In this document: positions 1 through 8,491 of the stretch, piece after piece | How positions within the stretch are numbered: position 1 is the first letter of the stretch | How the letters are laid out: every line of letters starts with the position of its first letter | Source: CAZLYX01 sp964563885 | GTDB lineage: Bacteria > Pseudomonadota > Gammaproteobacteria > Burkholderiales > Neisseriaceae | NCBI GenBank assembly: GCA_964563885.1 | Contig: CAZLYX010000004.1 | Span: 1-58,335 of the forward strand | Reading direction: 5' to 3' | Length of the DNA: 58,335 nucleotides | The notes under the pieces: generated by a model | The model's input: the letters and a program-made list of their open reading frames with translations, nothing else | What the model was told of the DNA's origin: nothing | Databases searched by the model: none | Position numbers and translations under genes: made by a program

Positions 1-239
1 TTAAACAGCTCAGTAATCAATGAAATAAACGAAGCCATAATCAACAACATTTTGGTAATTGGGCTAAAGTTTAAAAAAATCAGTATTATTAGCAGAGTAC
101 CATTTAGCCAAATAAGTTGACGAAAAGCAGCTTCGGTCATTGCGCAGGCCAAGCCATTTTTAGAATATCCGCAGGCTTTCAGCACCCGCGCCAAACCTGT
201 CTTACCTTTCATGGTTTCGCCAAAATTGTTATCAGACAT
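1..239 (-). CDS. dgkA: diacylglycerol kinase DgkA (5' part only, cut by window edge)
   Basis: Reading the minus strand from the ATG at 239-237 gives about 79 codons with no stop before the window edge. The protein begins MSDNNFGETMKGKTGLARVL and contains the DgkA signature EAAFRQ, followed by a hydrophobic segment (TLLIILIFLNF) and the start of a second one (MLLIMASFISLI). DgkA is a small three-helix inner-membrane enzyme that phosphorylates diacylglycerol to phosphatidic acid. The fragment ends just before the second catalytic motif (ExxNxAIE in the family), so activity cannot be judged. It starts 31 bp downstream of the gshB stop on the same strand and is probably co-transcribed with it. 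Confidence 0.85.
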   Translation of the reverse strand, partial: MSDNNFGETMKGKTGLARVLKACGYSKNGLACAMTEAAFRQLIWLNGTLLIILIFLNFSPITKMLLIMASFISLITELF

Positions 240-270
240 CTAATATCTCATTCAAAAGTTTAATTTAAAA

Positions 271-1227
271 CTACTTGGCAGACCATTCAGCCACAGCATC
301 TACAAACATCGCGGCAACATCAAATTCTTGTTGCTGCGTTATTTCTTGAAAACCAGTTGGGCTTGTCACATTCACTTCAGTTAAATTATTGCCAATCACA
401 TCTAAGCCGGCCAACAAAATACCGCGACGAACCAATTCTGGTGCCAAACTCTCGGCAATTTCACGATCGCGCGCAGTCAATATTTGCGCCACACCACGCC
501 CACCTGCCGCTAAATTACCACGGGTTTCACCAAATTGCGGGATGCGCGCCAATACAAACGGCACCACTTTTCCACCAATCACCAATACACGTTTGTCGCC
601 ATCTACAATCTCAGGAATGTAGCGCTGAGCCATAATGGTGCGCGTGTCAAAATTCATTAATGTTTCTAAGATACTGCCAATATTGGGATCTTGTTTGGTT
701 AGGCGAAAAATACCCGTGCCGCCCATGCCATCTAAAGGCTTAATGATGATGTCGCCATGCTCTGCTAAAAAGGCACGCACTTCTTTTTCACGGGTGCTCA
801 CCAGTGTAGGCGTAGTAAATTCGCTAAAATTTAAAATGGCCAATTTTTCGTTAAAATCGCGCATTGACTGACCGCTGTTAAATACTTTTGCGCCCTGCTC
901 GGCTGCTAAAGTTAACAACTGCGTTGCATAAAGATACTGCATATTAAATGGCGGATCAGTGCGCATAATCACAGCATCAAACTCATTTAAAGCTACCTGA
1001 ACCGATGTTTGTGCTTGAAACCATTGCTGATCATTTTTATCTTTAGCCCCAATAAATTCAAATGCTGATGCCTGCGCCAACACCAAGCCGTTTGCTATTG
1101 ATAGCTCACCAGCCAAAGTATGGTGCAATACCCAACCCCGATTCGCCATTTCACGCATCATGGCATAAGTGGTGTCTTTATAGGTTTTAAAGCCCACCAT
1201 TGGGTCTGCAATAAACAAGATTTTCAT
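271..1227 (-). CDS. gshB: glutathione synthetase
   Basis: 318 aa, the usual length for proteobacterial GshB. The enzyme joins gamma-glutamylcysteine and glycine using ATP, the second step of glutathione synthesis in the cytosol. The N-terminal domain starts MKILFIADPM; the ATP-grasp part carries IIKPLDGMGGTGIFR (about 160-175), the loop region VLARIPQFGETRGNLAAGG and the C-terminal metal/ATP motif LTEVNVTSPTG. The partner gshA lies about 3 kb away on the same strand but is not in the same operon. dgkA follows directly downstream. An uptake-sequence hairpin lies upstream at 1289-1324. Confidence 0.96.
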   Translation of the reverse strand: MKILFIADPMVGFKTYKDTTYAMMREMANRGWVLHHTLAGELSIANGLVLAQASAFEFIGAKDKNDQQWFQAQTSVQVALNEFDAVIMRTDPPFNMQYLYATQLLTLAAEQGAKVFNSGQSMRDFNEKLAILNFSEFTTPTLVSTREKEVRAFLAEHGDIIIKPLDGMGGTGIFRLTKQDPNIGSILETLMNFDTRTIMAQRYIPEIVDGDKRVLVIGGKVVPFVLARIPQFGETRGNLAAGGRGVAQILTARDREIAESLAPELVRRGILLAGLDVIGNNLTEVNVTSPTGFQEITQQQEFDVAAMFVDAVAEWSAK

Positions 1228-1288
1228 GCTGATTTCCTAAATAAATTCTAGCGCTATCATACCGCGCTTTAGCTGAGGCTGAAAGCTA

Positions 1289-1324
1289 AAAGGCTACCTG
1301 AAAACATCTTTCAGGTAGCCTTTA
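1289..1324. terminator. DUS inverted-repeat terminator
   Basis: AGGCTACCTGAA at 1291-1302 faces TTCAGGTAGCCT at 1310-1321 with a 7-nt loop and flanking A and T runs. It can terminate transcription from either side and is also a pair of uptake sequences. It lies upstream of gshB and downstream of the minus-strand gene at 1450-1740. Confidence 0.8.
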
Positions 1325-1336
1325 GCATAAATCATT

Positions 1337-1404
1337 ATTTGGCGTAAACATTGGCTATGTTGTAAGCGTTATTTGGCGTAAACATTGGCTATGTTGTAAG
1401 CGTT
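1337..1404. repeat. perfect 34-bp tandem duplication
   Basis: The 34-bp unit beginning ATTTGGCGTAAACATTGGCT occurs twice head to tail (1337-1370 and 1371-1404) without a mismatch. It is non-coding and lies between the terminator upstream of gshB and the 3' end of the hypothetical gene at 1450. The perfect identity suggests a recent slippage event. Confidence 0.9.
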
Positions 1405-1449
1405 GAATACTTGGTTCTAGTCTCAATACTTCTTCAGATTTTGTAAACC

Positions 1450-1740
1450 CTACTCATAATATTCTGGCTCAGGTATTTCATAGATGTTTATCTCATAGGC
1501 TCGGCTTAAGATGGAAATAACATCTTTAACAAAATTTTCCCTGACACCATTTGATTTAATCTGAAAACGCATACTAGTAAATGTATCAAGCGACACCAAA
1601 TGCTCGCCAGATTTTATCCAAATGTATGCATCTCCTTGCAGTCCAAATTCCAGATCAGAATAGTAGTCCTCAAGAAACTTTAGCAAGCCTGGGTACACTT
1701 CATAGTAAATTTGATCAGTTACGATTTTTCCGTAAATCAT
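1450..1740 (-). CDS. hypothetical protein, 96 aa
   Basis: Not recognised. The 96-aa acidic protein is rich in aromatic residues (MIYGKIVTDQIYYEVYPGLL, ending EIPEPEYYE), with no signal peptide or membrane segment. A GAGAGTGAG ribosome-binding site sits just upstream of the ATG at 1740. The size, acidity and isolated position resemble small immunity-type proteins, but no toxin is adjacent, so this is only a possibility. It stands alone between trpS and gshB. Confidence 0.6.
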   Translation of the reverse strand: MIYGKIVTDQIYYEVYPGLLKFLEDYYSDLEFGLQGDAYIWIKSGEHLVSLDTFTSMRFQIKSNGVRENFVKDVISILSRAYEINIYEIPEPEYYE

Positions 1741-1830
1741 AAACTCACTCTCTGTGATAGGAATTATCCCTGTTTCCGACTAAGTATTTATCCTAATATA
1801 TTTATAGCCTACCTAAGTTAAAGCCATTGA

Positions 1831-2835
1831 TTACAAGCTGCGAATACCAATTGCATCGCGCACCTGATCTAGCATCAAGCGAGCTTCTACGCGTGCTTTT
1901 TGTGCGCCAGCCTGCAAAATCTCTTCGATTTGTGCTGGATTTGCGATTAATTCATAATACAAATCGCGCTTCTCGGCCAACTCTGCATTGAGCTTAGCCC
2001 CTAAAACTTTCTTGCCCTCGCCCCATGCCAAACCATCGTTTAGTGCTTGAGCAAAAGCAGCTGTTTCTTGCTCGCTGGCAAATGCTTGGTAGATGTCAAA
2101 TAAAGGGCTTTCATCGGTGTTTTTCGGCTCACCGGGCTCTTTTAAATTGGTCACAATTTTATTAACCGCTTTTTGCAGTTTTTTCTCATTATCAAATAGC
2201 GGAATGGTATTGCCATAACTTTTACTCATTTTGCGGCCATCTAAACCAACCAACGTTTCCACTTGCTCATCAATTTTTGCTTCAGGTAGCGTAAACAGGT
2301 TTCGATAGACATGATTAAAACGTCCAGCAATATCACGCGCCATTTCAACGTGTTGAATTTGATCGCGGCCAACGGGCACATCATTAGCGCCAAAAATCAA
2401 AATATCCGCACTCATCAGCACAGGGTAGCAAAATAAGCCTAAATCTACAGCTTGATCTGGATCATTGCCCTCAGCTTCATTGGCTTGCACAGCAGCTTTG
2501 TAAGCATGTGCACGGTTCATTAGTCCTTTGGCAGCGATGCAAGTCAAAATCCAATTTAATTCCATGATTTCTGGAACATCAGATTGGCGATAAAAAATAG
2601 TGCGCTCAGGATTCAAACCACACGCCAGCCACGTAGCGGCCACTGCTTGAGTAGATTCGTGAATCACTTGAGGATCGCGGCATTTAATTAGCCCGTGGTA
2701 ATCAGCCAAAAACAAAAAAGACTCTGCATTCTCGTCTTCGCTAGCGCGAATGGCCGGACGAATAGCGCCAACATAATTACCCAAATGAGGAATGCCGGTA
2801 GTGGTTACGCCGGTAAGTACGCGTTTTTTGCTCAT
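1831..2835 (-). CDS. trpS: tryptophanyl-tRNA synthetase
   Basis: 334 aa, standard length. A class Ic aminoacyl-tRNA synthetase that charges tRNA-Trp. The HIGH-type motif appears as TGIPHLGN (13-20) and the KMSKS loop as GRKMSKSYGN near residue 205. The protein starts MSKKRVLTGVTTTG with the Rossmann fold directly at the N terminus, as expected for bacterial TrpRS. It is monocistronic as far as can be seen, divergent from adhP. Confidence 0.97.
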   Translation of the reverse strand: MSKKRVLTGVTTTGIPHLGNYVGAIRPAIRASEDENAESFLFLADYHGLIKCRDPQVIHESTQAVAATWLACGLNPERTIFYRQSDVPEIMELNWILTCIAAKGLMNRAHAYKAAVQANEAEGNDPDQAVDLGLFCYPVLMSADILIFGANDVPVGRDQIQHVEMARDIAGRFNHVYRNLFTLPEAKIDEQVETLVGLDGRKMSKSYGNTIPLFDNEKKLQKAVNKIVTNLKEPGEPKNTDESPLFDIYQAFASEQETAAFAQALNDGLAWGEGKKVLGAKLNAELAEKRDLYYELIANPAQIEEILQAGAQKARVEARLMLDQVRDAIGIRSL

Positions 2836-3119
2836 GATTCAGCTTTCTAAAAAGGCAGTAGAACGTTTTAAAACGCTGATTATACCGTAGTCGCTGCTAG
2901 CAGCAAAAGCACTGGATGATATTAGACTCAGCCCATCTTAATCATGCATTCTACAGGTATGGATTTTAGCTCTGCTATACAATAACATTGTCATAAGCTT
3001 AATGTTTTCAAATGCTTTTAAGTATTTTCAATCAGCAAATGCCTACATAAGCCGTATACTAAACAAGCAATATTGATATTGCTATTCAAGCATTCTTTGC
3101 AAACTCAAAGGAGTCTACT

Positions 3120-4148
3120 ATGAAAATGAAAGCTGCAGTCGTAAACCAAACGTGTACTGGGGTAGAGATCGTTGAAAAAGACATACCCAAAATCGGTACT
3201 GGTGAAGCTTTAGTAGAAGTAGAATGTTGTGGCGTCTGTCATACTGATTTACACGTTGCTGCCGGTGACTTCGGCAAACATCCTGGGCGGATTCTTGGTC
3301 ATGAGGGTATTGGTATCGTAAAAGAAATCGCCCCAGATGTGACCACACTAAAAGTGGGTGACCGCGTGAGCATTGCATGGCTGTTTCAAAGCTGTGGTCA
3401 TTGCGAATACTGCACAACGGGTCGTGAAACCTTATGCCGCACCGTAAAAAACTCTGGTTTTACCGTAGATGGTGGCATGGCAGAATATTGCGTCGTTGCA
3501 GCGGATTACGCTGTGAAAGTGCCTGAAGGCTTAGACTCAGCACAAGCCAGCAGCATCACTTGCGCGGGTGTCACAACTTATAAAGCAATCAAAATATCGG
3601 GTATCCTACCCGGCCAATGGATTGCGCTTTACGGCGCTGGCGGCTTGGGCAACTTATCGGTGCAATATGCAAAAAAAGTATTCAATGCTCAAGTGATCGC
3701 TATTGACATTAATGACGACAAACTGGCGCTGGCTAAAGAAAGTGGTGCCGATATCATCATCAATTCTGCTAAGGAAGACCCAGCTGCCCGCATCATGGAA
3801 ATCACCAATGGTGGCGCCCATGTTGTTGTGGTAACAGCGGTTGCAAAAGCGGCGTTTAACAGCGCTATTGACAGTGTACGCGCTGGTGGCTCTGTGATTG
3901 CCGTGGCTTTACCAGTTGACACCATGGACTTATCTATTCCCAAAACAGTGCTTGATGGTATTAAAGTAATCGGAACTTTGGTCGGCACTCGTCAAGATTT
4001 GGTTGAAGCATTTGACTTAGGTGCACGTGGCATCGTGGTGCCGGTAGTACACTCTCGTGCTTTAGAAGATGTTGGTGATATTTTTCAAGAAATGCAAGAA
4101 GGTAAAATCCAAGGACGCATGGTATTGGACTTTAAAAAAACCAGTTAA
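3120..4148 (+). CDS. adhP: zinc-dependent alcohol dehydrogenase, AdhP type
   Basis: 342 aa medium-chain dehydrogenase/reductase that oxidises short primary alcohols with NAD. Catalytic zinc ligands are visible in CCGVCHTDLH and GHEG; the structural zinc loop is CGHCEYC followed by C at TLCRTV; the Rossmann motif is GAGGLGNLSVQYAK. Length and motifs match propanol-preferring AdhP. The start follows AAAGGAG. Downstream are three uptake sequences ending in a terminator. A second MDR enzyme in this window (frmA) is class III and has a different job. Confidence 0.93.
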   Translation: MKMKAAVVNQTCTGVEIVEKDIPKIGTGEALVEVECCGVCHTDLHVAAGDFGKHPGRILGHEGIGIVKEIAPDVTTLKVGDRVSIAWLFQSCGHCEYCTTGRETLCRTVKNSGFTVDGGMAEYCVVAADYAVKVPEGLDSAQASSITCAGVTTYKAIKISGILPGQWIALYGAGGLGNLSVQYAKKVFNAQVIAIDINDDKLALAKESGADIIINSAKEDPAARIMEITNGGAHVVVVTAVAKAAFNSAIDSVRAGGSVIAVALPVDTMDLSIPKTVLDGIKVIGTLVGTRQDLVEAFDLGARGIVVPVVHSRALEDVGDIFQEMQEGKIQGRMVLDFKKTS

Positions 4149-4248
4149 GGTTAATTATTTAGGTCATAATAAACCCAATAAGCCGCCTGTTTTCATGAGC
4201 GGTTTTATCGAAATTATCAATCTGTACTTTAGATTAAACTGTGTAATA

Positions 4249-4301
4249 AAGGCTACCTGAAAATAAAGGCTACCTGAAAATAAACTTTCAGGTAGCCTTT
4301 T
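4249..4301. terminator. triple DUS with terminator hairpin
   Basis: Uptake sequences occur at 4250-4261 and 4267-4278 (same direction) and 4287-4298 (opposite). The last two form a perfect 12-bp stem with an 8-nt loop followed by TTTT. It separates convergent adhP and gshA. The extra direct copy is unusual, since pairs are the rule here. Confidence 0.8.
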
Positions 4302-4344
4302 ATAACAATCGATTCTTACAACAAAACTCATTATTTAAACAATA

Positions 4345-5688
4345 TTAAACTGCCGTTTGTTCTAATTCACGAGCTGCTGCTAATAATGATAGGCGCGCCA
4401 TTACCCCATAAACATACAGGCGATTACCTGGGCAATCTGGATCATCGTGTGTTCTTGCTTCACCTAATGTTTCCCACTGTTCAAATACGCGCCTACATGA
4501 ATTTTCTACTTCAGCTTCGCCACGGCTGCCCATCGGAAAATTTTGCTCCACTGGCACAAATAACATACCAGTTGCGTTCAAATTTTCATCAACACCACGA
4601 CCTTCGTGCACACGGTAAAAGCCGCCAATTACAAACCTGTCCATCATATAAACTACGGGCTCAGAAACCGCGCCATTTAAAGTTTCATAAGTGTAAATGC
4701 CTTCTTGCACAATCACCTCGTTCACTTCTAAGCCTTCTTTAACTTTCGCCATTTTGTTGCGGCTTTTTCGATTAAGGCTGCGCATTTCATCGGCAGATTT
4801 CACACTCATTACGCCCATGCCATAGGTACCTGCATCAGCTTTTACAATCACAAATGGACGATCTTGAATGCCCTTTTCATCATACTTAGCTTGAATCTTA
4901 ACCAACATACGTTCAACCGCATCGGCCAACACATCATCATCACCATTATGTTGAAAATTCAAGTCACTGATTTTTTCAAAATAAGGATTAATTTGCCATT
5001 CATCAATGTCTATCAAGCTTGCAAATTCTGCGGCTACTTCGTTATAGGCCCCAAAATGAGTGGTTTTACGGCGCGTAATCCAGCCACCATGCAACGGAGG
5101 AAACACCTTTTGATTAATGCCTTCCAAAATTTCTGGTCTGCCAGCAGATAAATCATTATTCAGCAATACTAAACAAGGAGAAAACCCATCAGCAAGATGA
5201 ACGCGATCACGCGTACGCAATAAAGGTTCGATAATTATCGTATCGCCTAATGCAGTTTTCAACTCTGTTAACTCAGTAATCTCAGGATTTAAACTACCTA
5301 GGCGCACTTCAAAACCAGCAGAACGAAGGATATTGCTCAATGCCATCACATTTTGTAGATAATAAGTATTGCGCGTGTGGTTTTCTGGAATAATTAAAAC
5401 CGATTTAGCAGTCTCACATGCACGCTCAACCGCGTCTTGGGCAGCAACAGCCGCAAGTGGAATAAAATGCGGGTTTAAATTATTAAATCCACCTGGAAAC
5501 AGATTCATATCAATAGAAGCCATTTTGTAACCACTATTGCGAATATCAACCGAGCCATAAAAAGGCGGATAGTGATTTCCCCATTGCTCACGAAACCATG
5601 CCTCAATTTTCATTTGGCAATTCAATATTTTTGTTTCGAATGCTTTTAGATCGGCTGCGTATTGAGCAGACATCACAGGTAGGCTCAT
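4345..5688 (-). CDS. gshA: glutamate-cysteine ligase (proteobacterial GshA family)
   Basis: 447 aa. First and rate-limiting step of glutathione synthesis: ATP-dependent joining of glutamate and cysteine. It belongs to the GshA family found in beta-proteobacteria and Neisseria rather than the E. coli GshA type. The region VIVKADAGTYGMGVMSV (about 284-300) looks like the nucleotide-binding core, and the N terminus has FREQWGNHYPPFYGSVDIRN. RBS AAGGGAA precedes the ATG. It is convergent with adhP, with the DUS terminator between them. Confidence 0.92.
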   Translation of the reverse strand: MSLPVMSAQYAADLKAFETKILNCQMKIEAWFREQWGNHYPPFYGSVDIRNSGYKMASIDMNLFPGGFNNLNPHFIPLAAVAAQDAVERACETAKSVLIIPENHTRNTYYLQNVMALSNILRSAGFEVRLGSLNPEITELTELKTALGDTIIIEPLLRTRDRVHLADGFSPCLVLLNNDLSAGRPEILEGINQKVFPPLHGGWITRRKTTHFGAYNEVAAEFASLIDIDEWQINPYFEKISDLNFQHNGDDDVLADAVERMLVKIQAKYDEKGIQDRPFVIVKADAGTYGMGVMSVKSADEMRSLNRKSRNKMAKVKEGLEVNEVIVQEGIYTYETLNGAVSEPVVYMMDRFVIGGFYRVHEGRGVDENLNATGMLFVPVEQNFPMGSRGEAEVENSCRRVFEQWETLGEARTHDDPDCPGNRLYVYGVMARLSLLAAARELEQTAV

Positions 5689-5941
5689 GCGTTTCCCTTA
5701 AATATAATTAATTTTCAACAGAAACATAATACAAGAAACCCACCTATACCAACAAGCATTCTTACAGAACACATTGGATTTTCTCGCATCAATATAGACA
5801 AAACGTCTAAGTCGGCTATAAAAATGGTTTAATTTATGAAAAAATGTGGGTTTTTAGACAGCCCATACTTGCAATCTAGCAGCGATACGTCTAATATCAT
5901 TCCCATTCATTCTAATTAAATTTCATAAATAAAGACCCATC

Positions 5942-7348
5942 ATGACCGCACAAACTCTGTACGATAAACTCTGGAATAGCCACGTTGTCCGTGAAGAAGA
6001 TGACGGCACAGTATTGCTTTATATTGATCGCCATTTAGTACACGAAGTTACCAGCCCACAAGCTTTTGAAGGCCTAAAAATTGCTGGTCGCTCGTTGTGG
6101 CGCATTGATAGTGTGGTTTCTACGGCCGATCACAACACGCCAACAGATAATTGGGATGAAGGTATTAAAGATCCTATTTCCAAACTACAAGTTGATACTT
6201 TAGACAAAAATATCAAAGAATTCGGTGCGCTGGCTTATTTTCCTTTTAAAGATAAAGGCCAAGGCATTGTGCACGTAATGGGGCCTGAACAAGGCGCCAC
6301 CCTACCTGGTATGACGGTTGTTTGTGGTGATTCGCACACCTCTACTCATGGTGCGTTTGGCGCATTAGCACATGGTATTGGCACTTCTGAAGTAGAGCAT
6401 GTGATGGCAACTCAATGCATCACCGCCAAAAAATCTAAATCTATGCTGATTAAAGTTAATGGTCAGCTAAAAGATGGTATAACCGCCAAAGATGTGGCGC
6501 TTTATATCATCGGCCAAATTGGCACTGCTGGCGGTACGGGTTATGCCATTGAATTTGGTGGTGATGCCATCCGCTCATTGAGTATGGAAGGCCGCATGAC
6601 GTTATGCAATATGGCCATTGAAGGCGGCGCCCGCTCTGGTTTGGTGGCAGTCGATCAAGCGACTATTGATTATGTAAAAGGCAAACCATTTGCACCCACA
6701 GGTGAAGTTTGGGACAGTGCTGTGGCCTATTGGAAAACACTGGTATCAGATGACGGTGCTCAATTTGATAAAACATTCGAATTTAACGCTGCCGACATCA
6801 ACCCACAAGTTACTTGGGGTACTTCACCAGAAATGGTGTTAGACGTAAATGGCAAAGTGCCCAACCCAGCCAATGAAACCGATGCTGTTAAACGTGCAGG
6901 CATGGAACGCGCACTAGAATATATGGGTTTAACTGCTGACACACCCTTAAACGAAATTCCAGTAGATGTCGTGTTTATCGGCTCGTGCACCAACAGCCGT
7001 ATTGAAGATTTACGTGCTGCCGCTGCTGTAGCTAAAGGCCGCAAAAAAGCCGCCAATGTTAACCGTGTGTTAGTGGTGCCTGGTTCTGGCTTAGTGAAAG
7101 AACAAGCCGAGAAAGAAGGCTTACACACCATATTTACTGAAGCTGGTTTTGAGTGGCGTGAGCCAGGCTGCTCAATGTGTTTGGCGATGAATGCTGATCG
7201 CTTAGAGCCACAAGAGCGTTGCGCATCAACCTCTAACCGTAACTTTGAAGGTCGCCAAGGCAATGGCGGGCGTACACATTTAGTTAGCCCAGCTATGGCA
7301 GCAGCAGCAGCAGTAGCCGGACATTTTACAGATGTGCGTAACCTGTAA
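5942..7348 (+). CDS. leuC: 3-isopropylmalate dehydratase large subunit
   Basis: 468 aa. With LeuD it isomerises 2-isopropylmalate to 3-isopropylmalate in leucine synthesis. The aconitase-type [4Fe-4S] cluster cysteines are visible in FIGSCTNSRIEDL and in PGCSMCLAMNAD. The N terminus MTAQTLYDKLWNSHVV is typical. It is followed by a DUS hairpin and the small lipoprotein gene before leuD, so leuC, leuD and leuB are separated by terminator-like structures and may not form one simple operon. No leader peptide or attenuator was seen in 5689-5941. Confidence 0.97.
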   Translation: MTAQTLYDKLWNSHVVREEDDGTVLLYIDRHLVHEVTSPQAFEGLKIAGRSLWRIDSVVSTADHNTPTDNWDEGIKDPISKLQVDTLDKNIKEFGALAYFPFKDKGQGIVHVMGPEQGATLPGMTVVCGDSHTSTHGAFGALAHGIGTSEVEHVMATQCITAKKSKSMLIKVNGQLKDGITAKDVALYIIGQIGTAGGTGYAIEFGGDAIRSLSMEGRMTLCNMAIEGGARSGLVAVDQATIDYVKGKPFAPTGEVWDSAVAYWKTLVSDDGAQFDKTFEFNAADINPQVTWGTSPEMVLDVNGKVPNPANETDAVKRAGMERALEYMGLTADTPLNEIPVDVVFIGSCTNSRIEDLRAAAAVAKGRKKAANVNRVLVVPGSGLVKEQAEKEGLHTIFTEAGFEWREPGCSMCLAMNADRLEPQERCASTSNRNFEGRQGNGGRTHLVSPAMAAAAAVAGHFTDVRNL

Positions 7349-7355
7349 ACCATTC

Positions 7356-7407
7356 TTTCAGGTAGCCTTATTGTGTTGTACTGCAAAATAGATAAGGCTA
7401 CCTGAAA
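7356..7407. terminator. DUS inverted pair after leuC
   Basis: TTCAGGTAGCCT at 7357-7368 and AGGCTACCTGAA at 7395-7406 form a 12-bp stem with a 26-nt loop. There is no strong T-run, so its strength as a terminator is uncertain. Confidence 0.55.
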
Positions 7408-7499
7408 ACAGTATTTGTTTTTTTAATCTACAATCGCTATGATAGCTACTGAACGAAACAAACGTTCACTTGTACTTTATCTTCTAAAGGAGCATTAAC

Positions 7500-7637
7500 A
7501 TGAAAAAATTAGCCTTAATCGCATTAACAGCAATGACATTATTATCTGCTTGTAATACCATTTCTGGCGCAGGTAAAGATGTATCTGCTGCGGGCTCAGC
7601 TGTAAGCAGCGGTGCTCAAGAAGTAAAACCTTATTAA
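7500..7637 (+). CDS. entericidin-like small lipoprotein, 45 aa
   Basis: Short ORF with a strong AAAGGAG site before the ATG at 7500. The sequence is a lipoprotein signal (MKKLALIALTAMTLLSAC, lipidated Cys18) followed by NTISGAGKDVSAAGSAVSSG and an EVKPY end. The N-T-x-x-G-x-G-K-D-x-x-x-x-G pattern matches EcnA/EcnB entericidins, small cell-envelope lipoproteins of uncertain function (bacteriolysis or stress in E. coli). It sits between leuC and leuD and ends in its own terminator at 7656-7682, so it is probably an independent unit. Confidence 0.85.
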   Translation: MKKLALIALTAMTLLSACNTISGAGKDVSAAGSAVSSGAQEVKPY

Positions 7638-7655
7638 GTCGAAGTTCTTGTGAAC

Positions 7656-7682
7656 AATGCCCTGATTTCTAGGGCATTTTTT
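7656..7682 (+). terminator. rho-independent terminator of the entericidin gene
   Basis: AATGCCCT (7656-7663) pairs with AGGGCATT (7671-7678), loop GATTTCT, followed by a T-run to 7682. It lies 30 bp before the leuD start, so leuD either has a promoter overlapping it or depends on readthrough. Confidence 0.8.
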
Positions 7683-7712
7683 ACACGCTTTAATTCTATC
7701 GGAAAGTACAAG

Positions 7713-8354
7713 ATGAAATCGTTTACCCAAATCACCGCCCTTGTTGCCCCGCTCGACCGTGTAAACGTCGACACTGATGCCATCATCCCCAAACAATTTT
7801 TAAAATCCATCCAACGCAGTGGTTTTGGCCCCAACTGCTTTGATGCATGGCGTTATCTTGATCATGGCGAACCAGGTATGGACAACAGCAAGCGCTCATT
7901 AAACCCTGAGTTTCCGCTCAACTTTGCACGCTACCAAGGTGCGAATATCTTGCTTACGCGCACAAACTTTGGCTGCGGATCATCGCGTGAACATGCACCA
8001 TGGGCGCTTGATGACTATGGCTTCCGTGCTGTAATCGCCCCTTCTTTTGCCGATATTTTCTTTAACAACTGCTATAAAAATGGCTTATTACCGATTGTGT
8101 TGAGTGAAGAAATAGTTGATCAGTTATTTAAAGAAGTTGAAGCCAATGAAGGCTATCAATTGGCGATTGATTTAGCGAAGCAAACCGTTACCACGCCTAG
8201 CGGTGAAACCTTTACATTTGAGATTACCGAGCACCGCAAACACTGCTTGCTAAACGGCTTAGACGAAATCGGTCTTACTTTAGCGCACGCCGCTGAAATT
8301 AAAAACTTCGAAACTCAGCTTAAACAAACCCAACCTTGGTTGTTTAACGCTTAA
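7713..8354 (+). CDS. leuD: 3-isopropylmalate dehydratase small subunit
   Basis: 213 aa when started at ATG 7713 (MKSFTQITALVAPLDRVNVD), with GGAAAG upstream. An in-frame GTG at 7650 would add 21 residues but would translate through the entericidin terminator, so I reject it. Swivelling-domain partner of LeuC. Conserved pieces include DTDAIIPKQFL, the NFGCGSSREHAPWAL loop and APSFADIFFNN. A DUS hairpin follows and leuB comes 138 bp later. Confidence 0.96.
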   Translation: MKSFTQITALVAPLDRVNVDTDAIIPKQFLKSIQRSGFGPNCFDAWRYLDHGEPGMDNSKRSLNPEFPLNFARYQGANILLTRTNFGCGSSREHAPWALDDYGFRAVIAPSFADIFFNNCYKNGLLPIVLSEEIVDQLFKEVEANEGYQLAIDLAKQTVTTPSGETFTFEITEHRKHCLLNGLDEIGLTLAHAAEIKNFETQLKQTQPWLFNA

Positions 8355-8357
8355 TTC

Positions 8358-8404
8358 AAAGGCTACCTGAAAAGTTTAATGTAATTCTTTTCAGGTAGCC
8401 TTTT
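8358..8404. terminator. DUS inverted-repeat terminator after leuD
   Basis: AGGCTACCTGAA at 8360-8371 and TTCAGGTAGCCT at 8390-8401, flanked by AAA and TTTT, form an extended stem with an 18-nt or shorter loop. Confidence 0.75.
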
Positions 8405-8491
8405 GCATGCATGCTGTTATTGTGAAACTCATTGTTTCAATCATGAAAATATCGTTTTACATTTAACCTACTCTATCCAAAGGAACCTTAA

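Noticed and set aside
6760..7386. 208-aa open frame antisense to leuC
   Set aside because: Shadow of a strongly conserved gene, no RBS, Ala/Ser-rich composition typical of antisense frames.
7650..7712. GTG start for leuD giving 21 extra residues
   Set aside because: The extension translates through the entericidin terminator hairpin and is not LeuD-like; ATG 7713 has an RBS.
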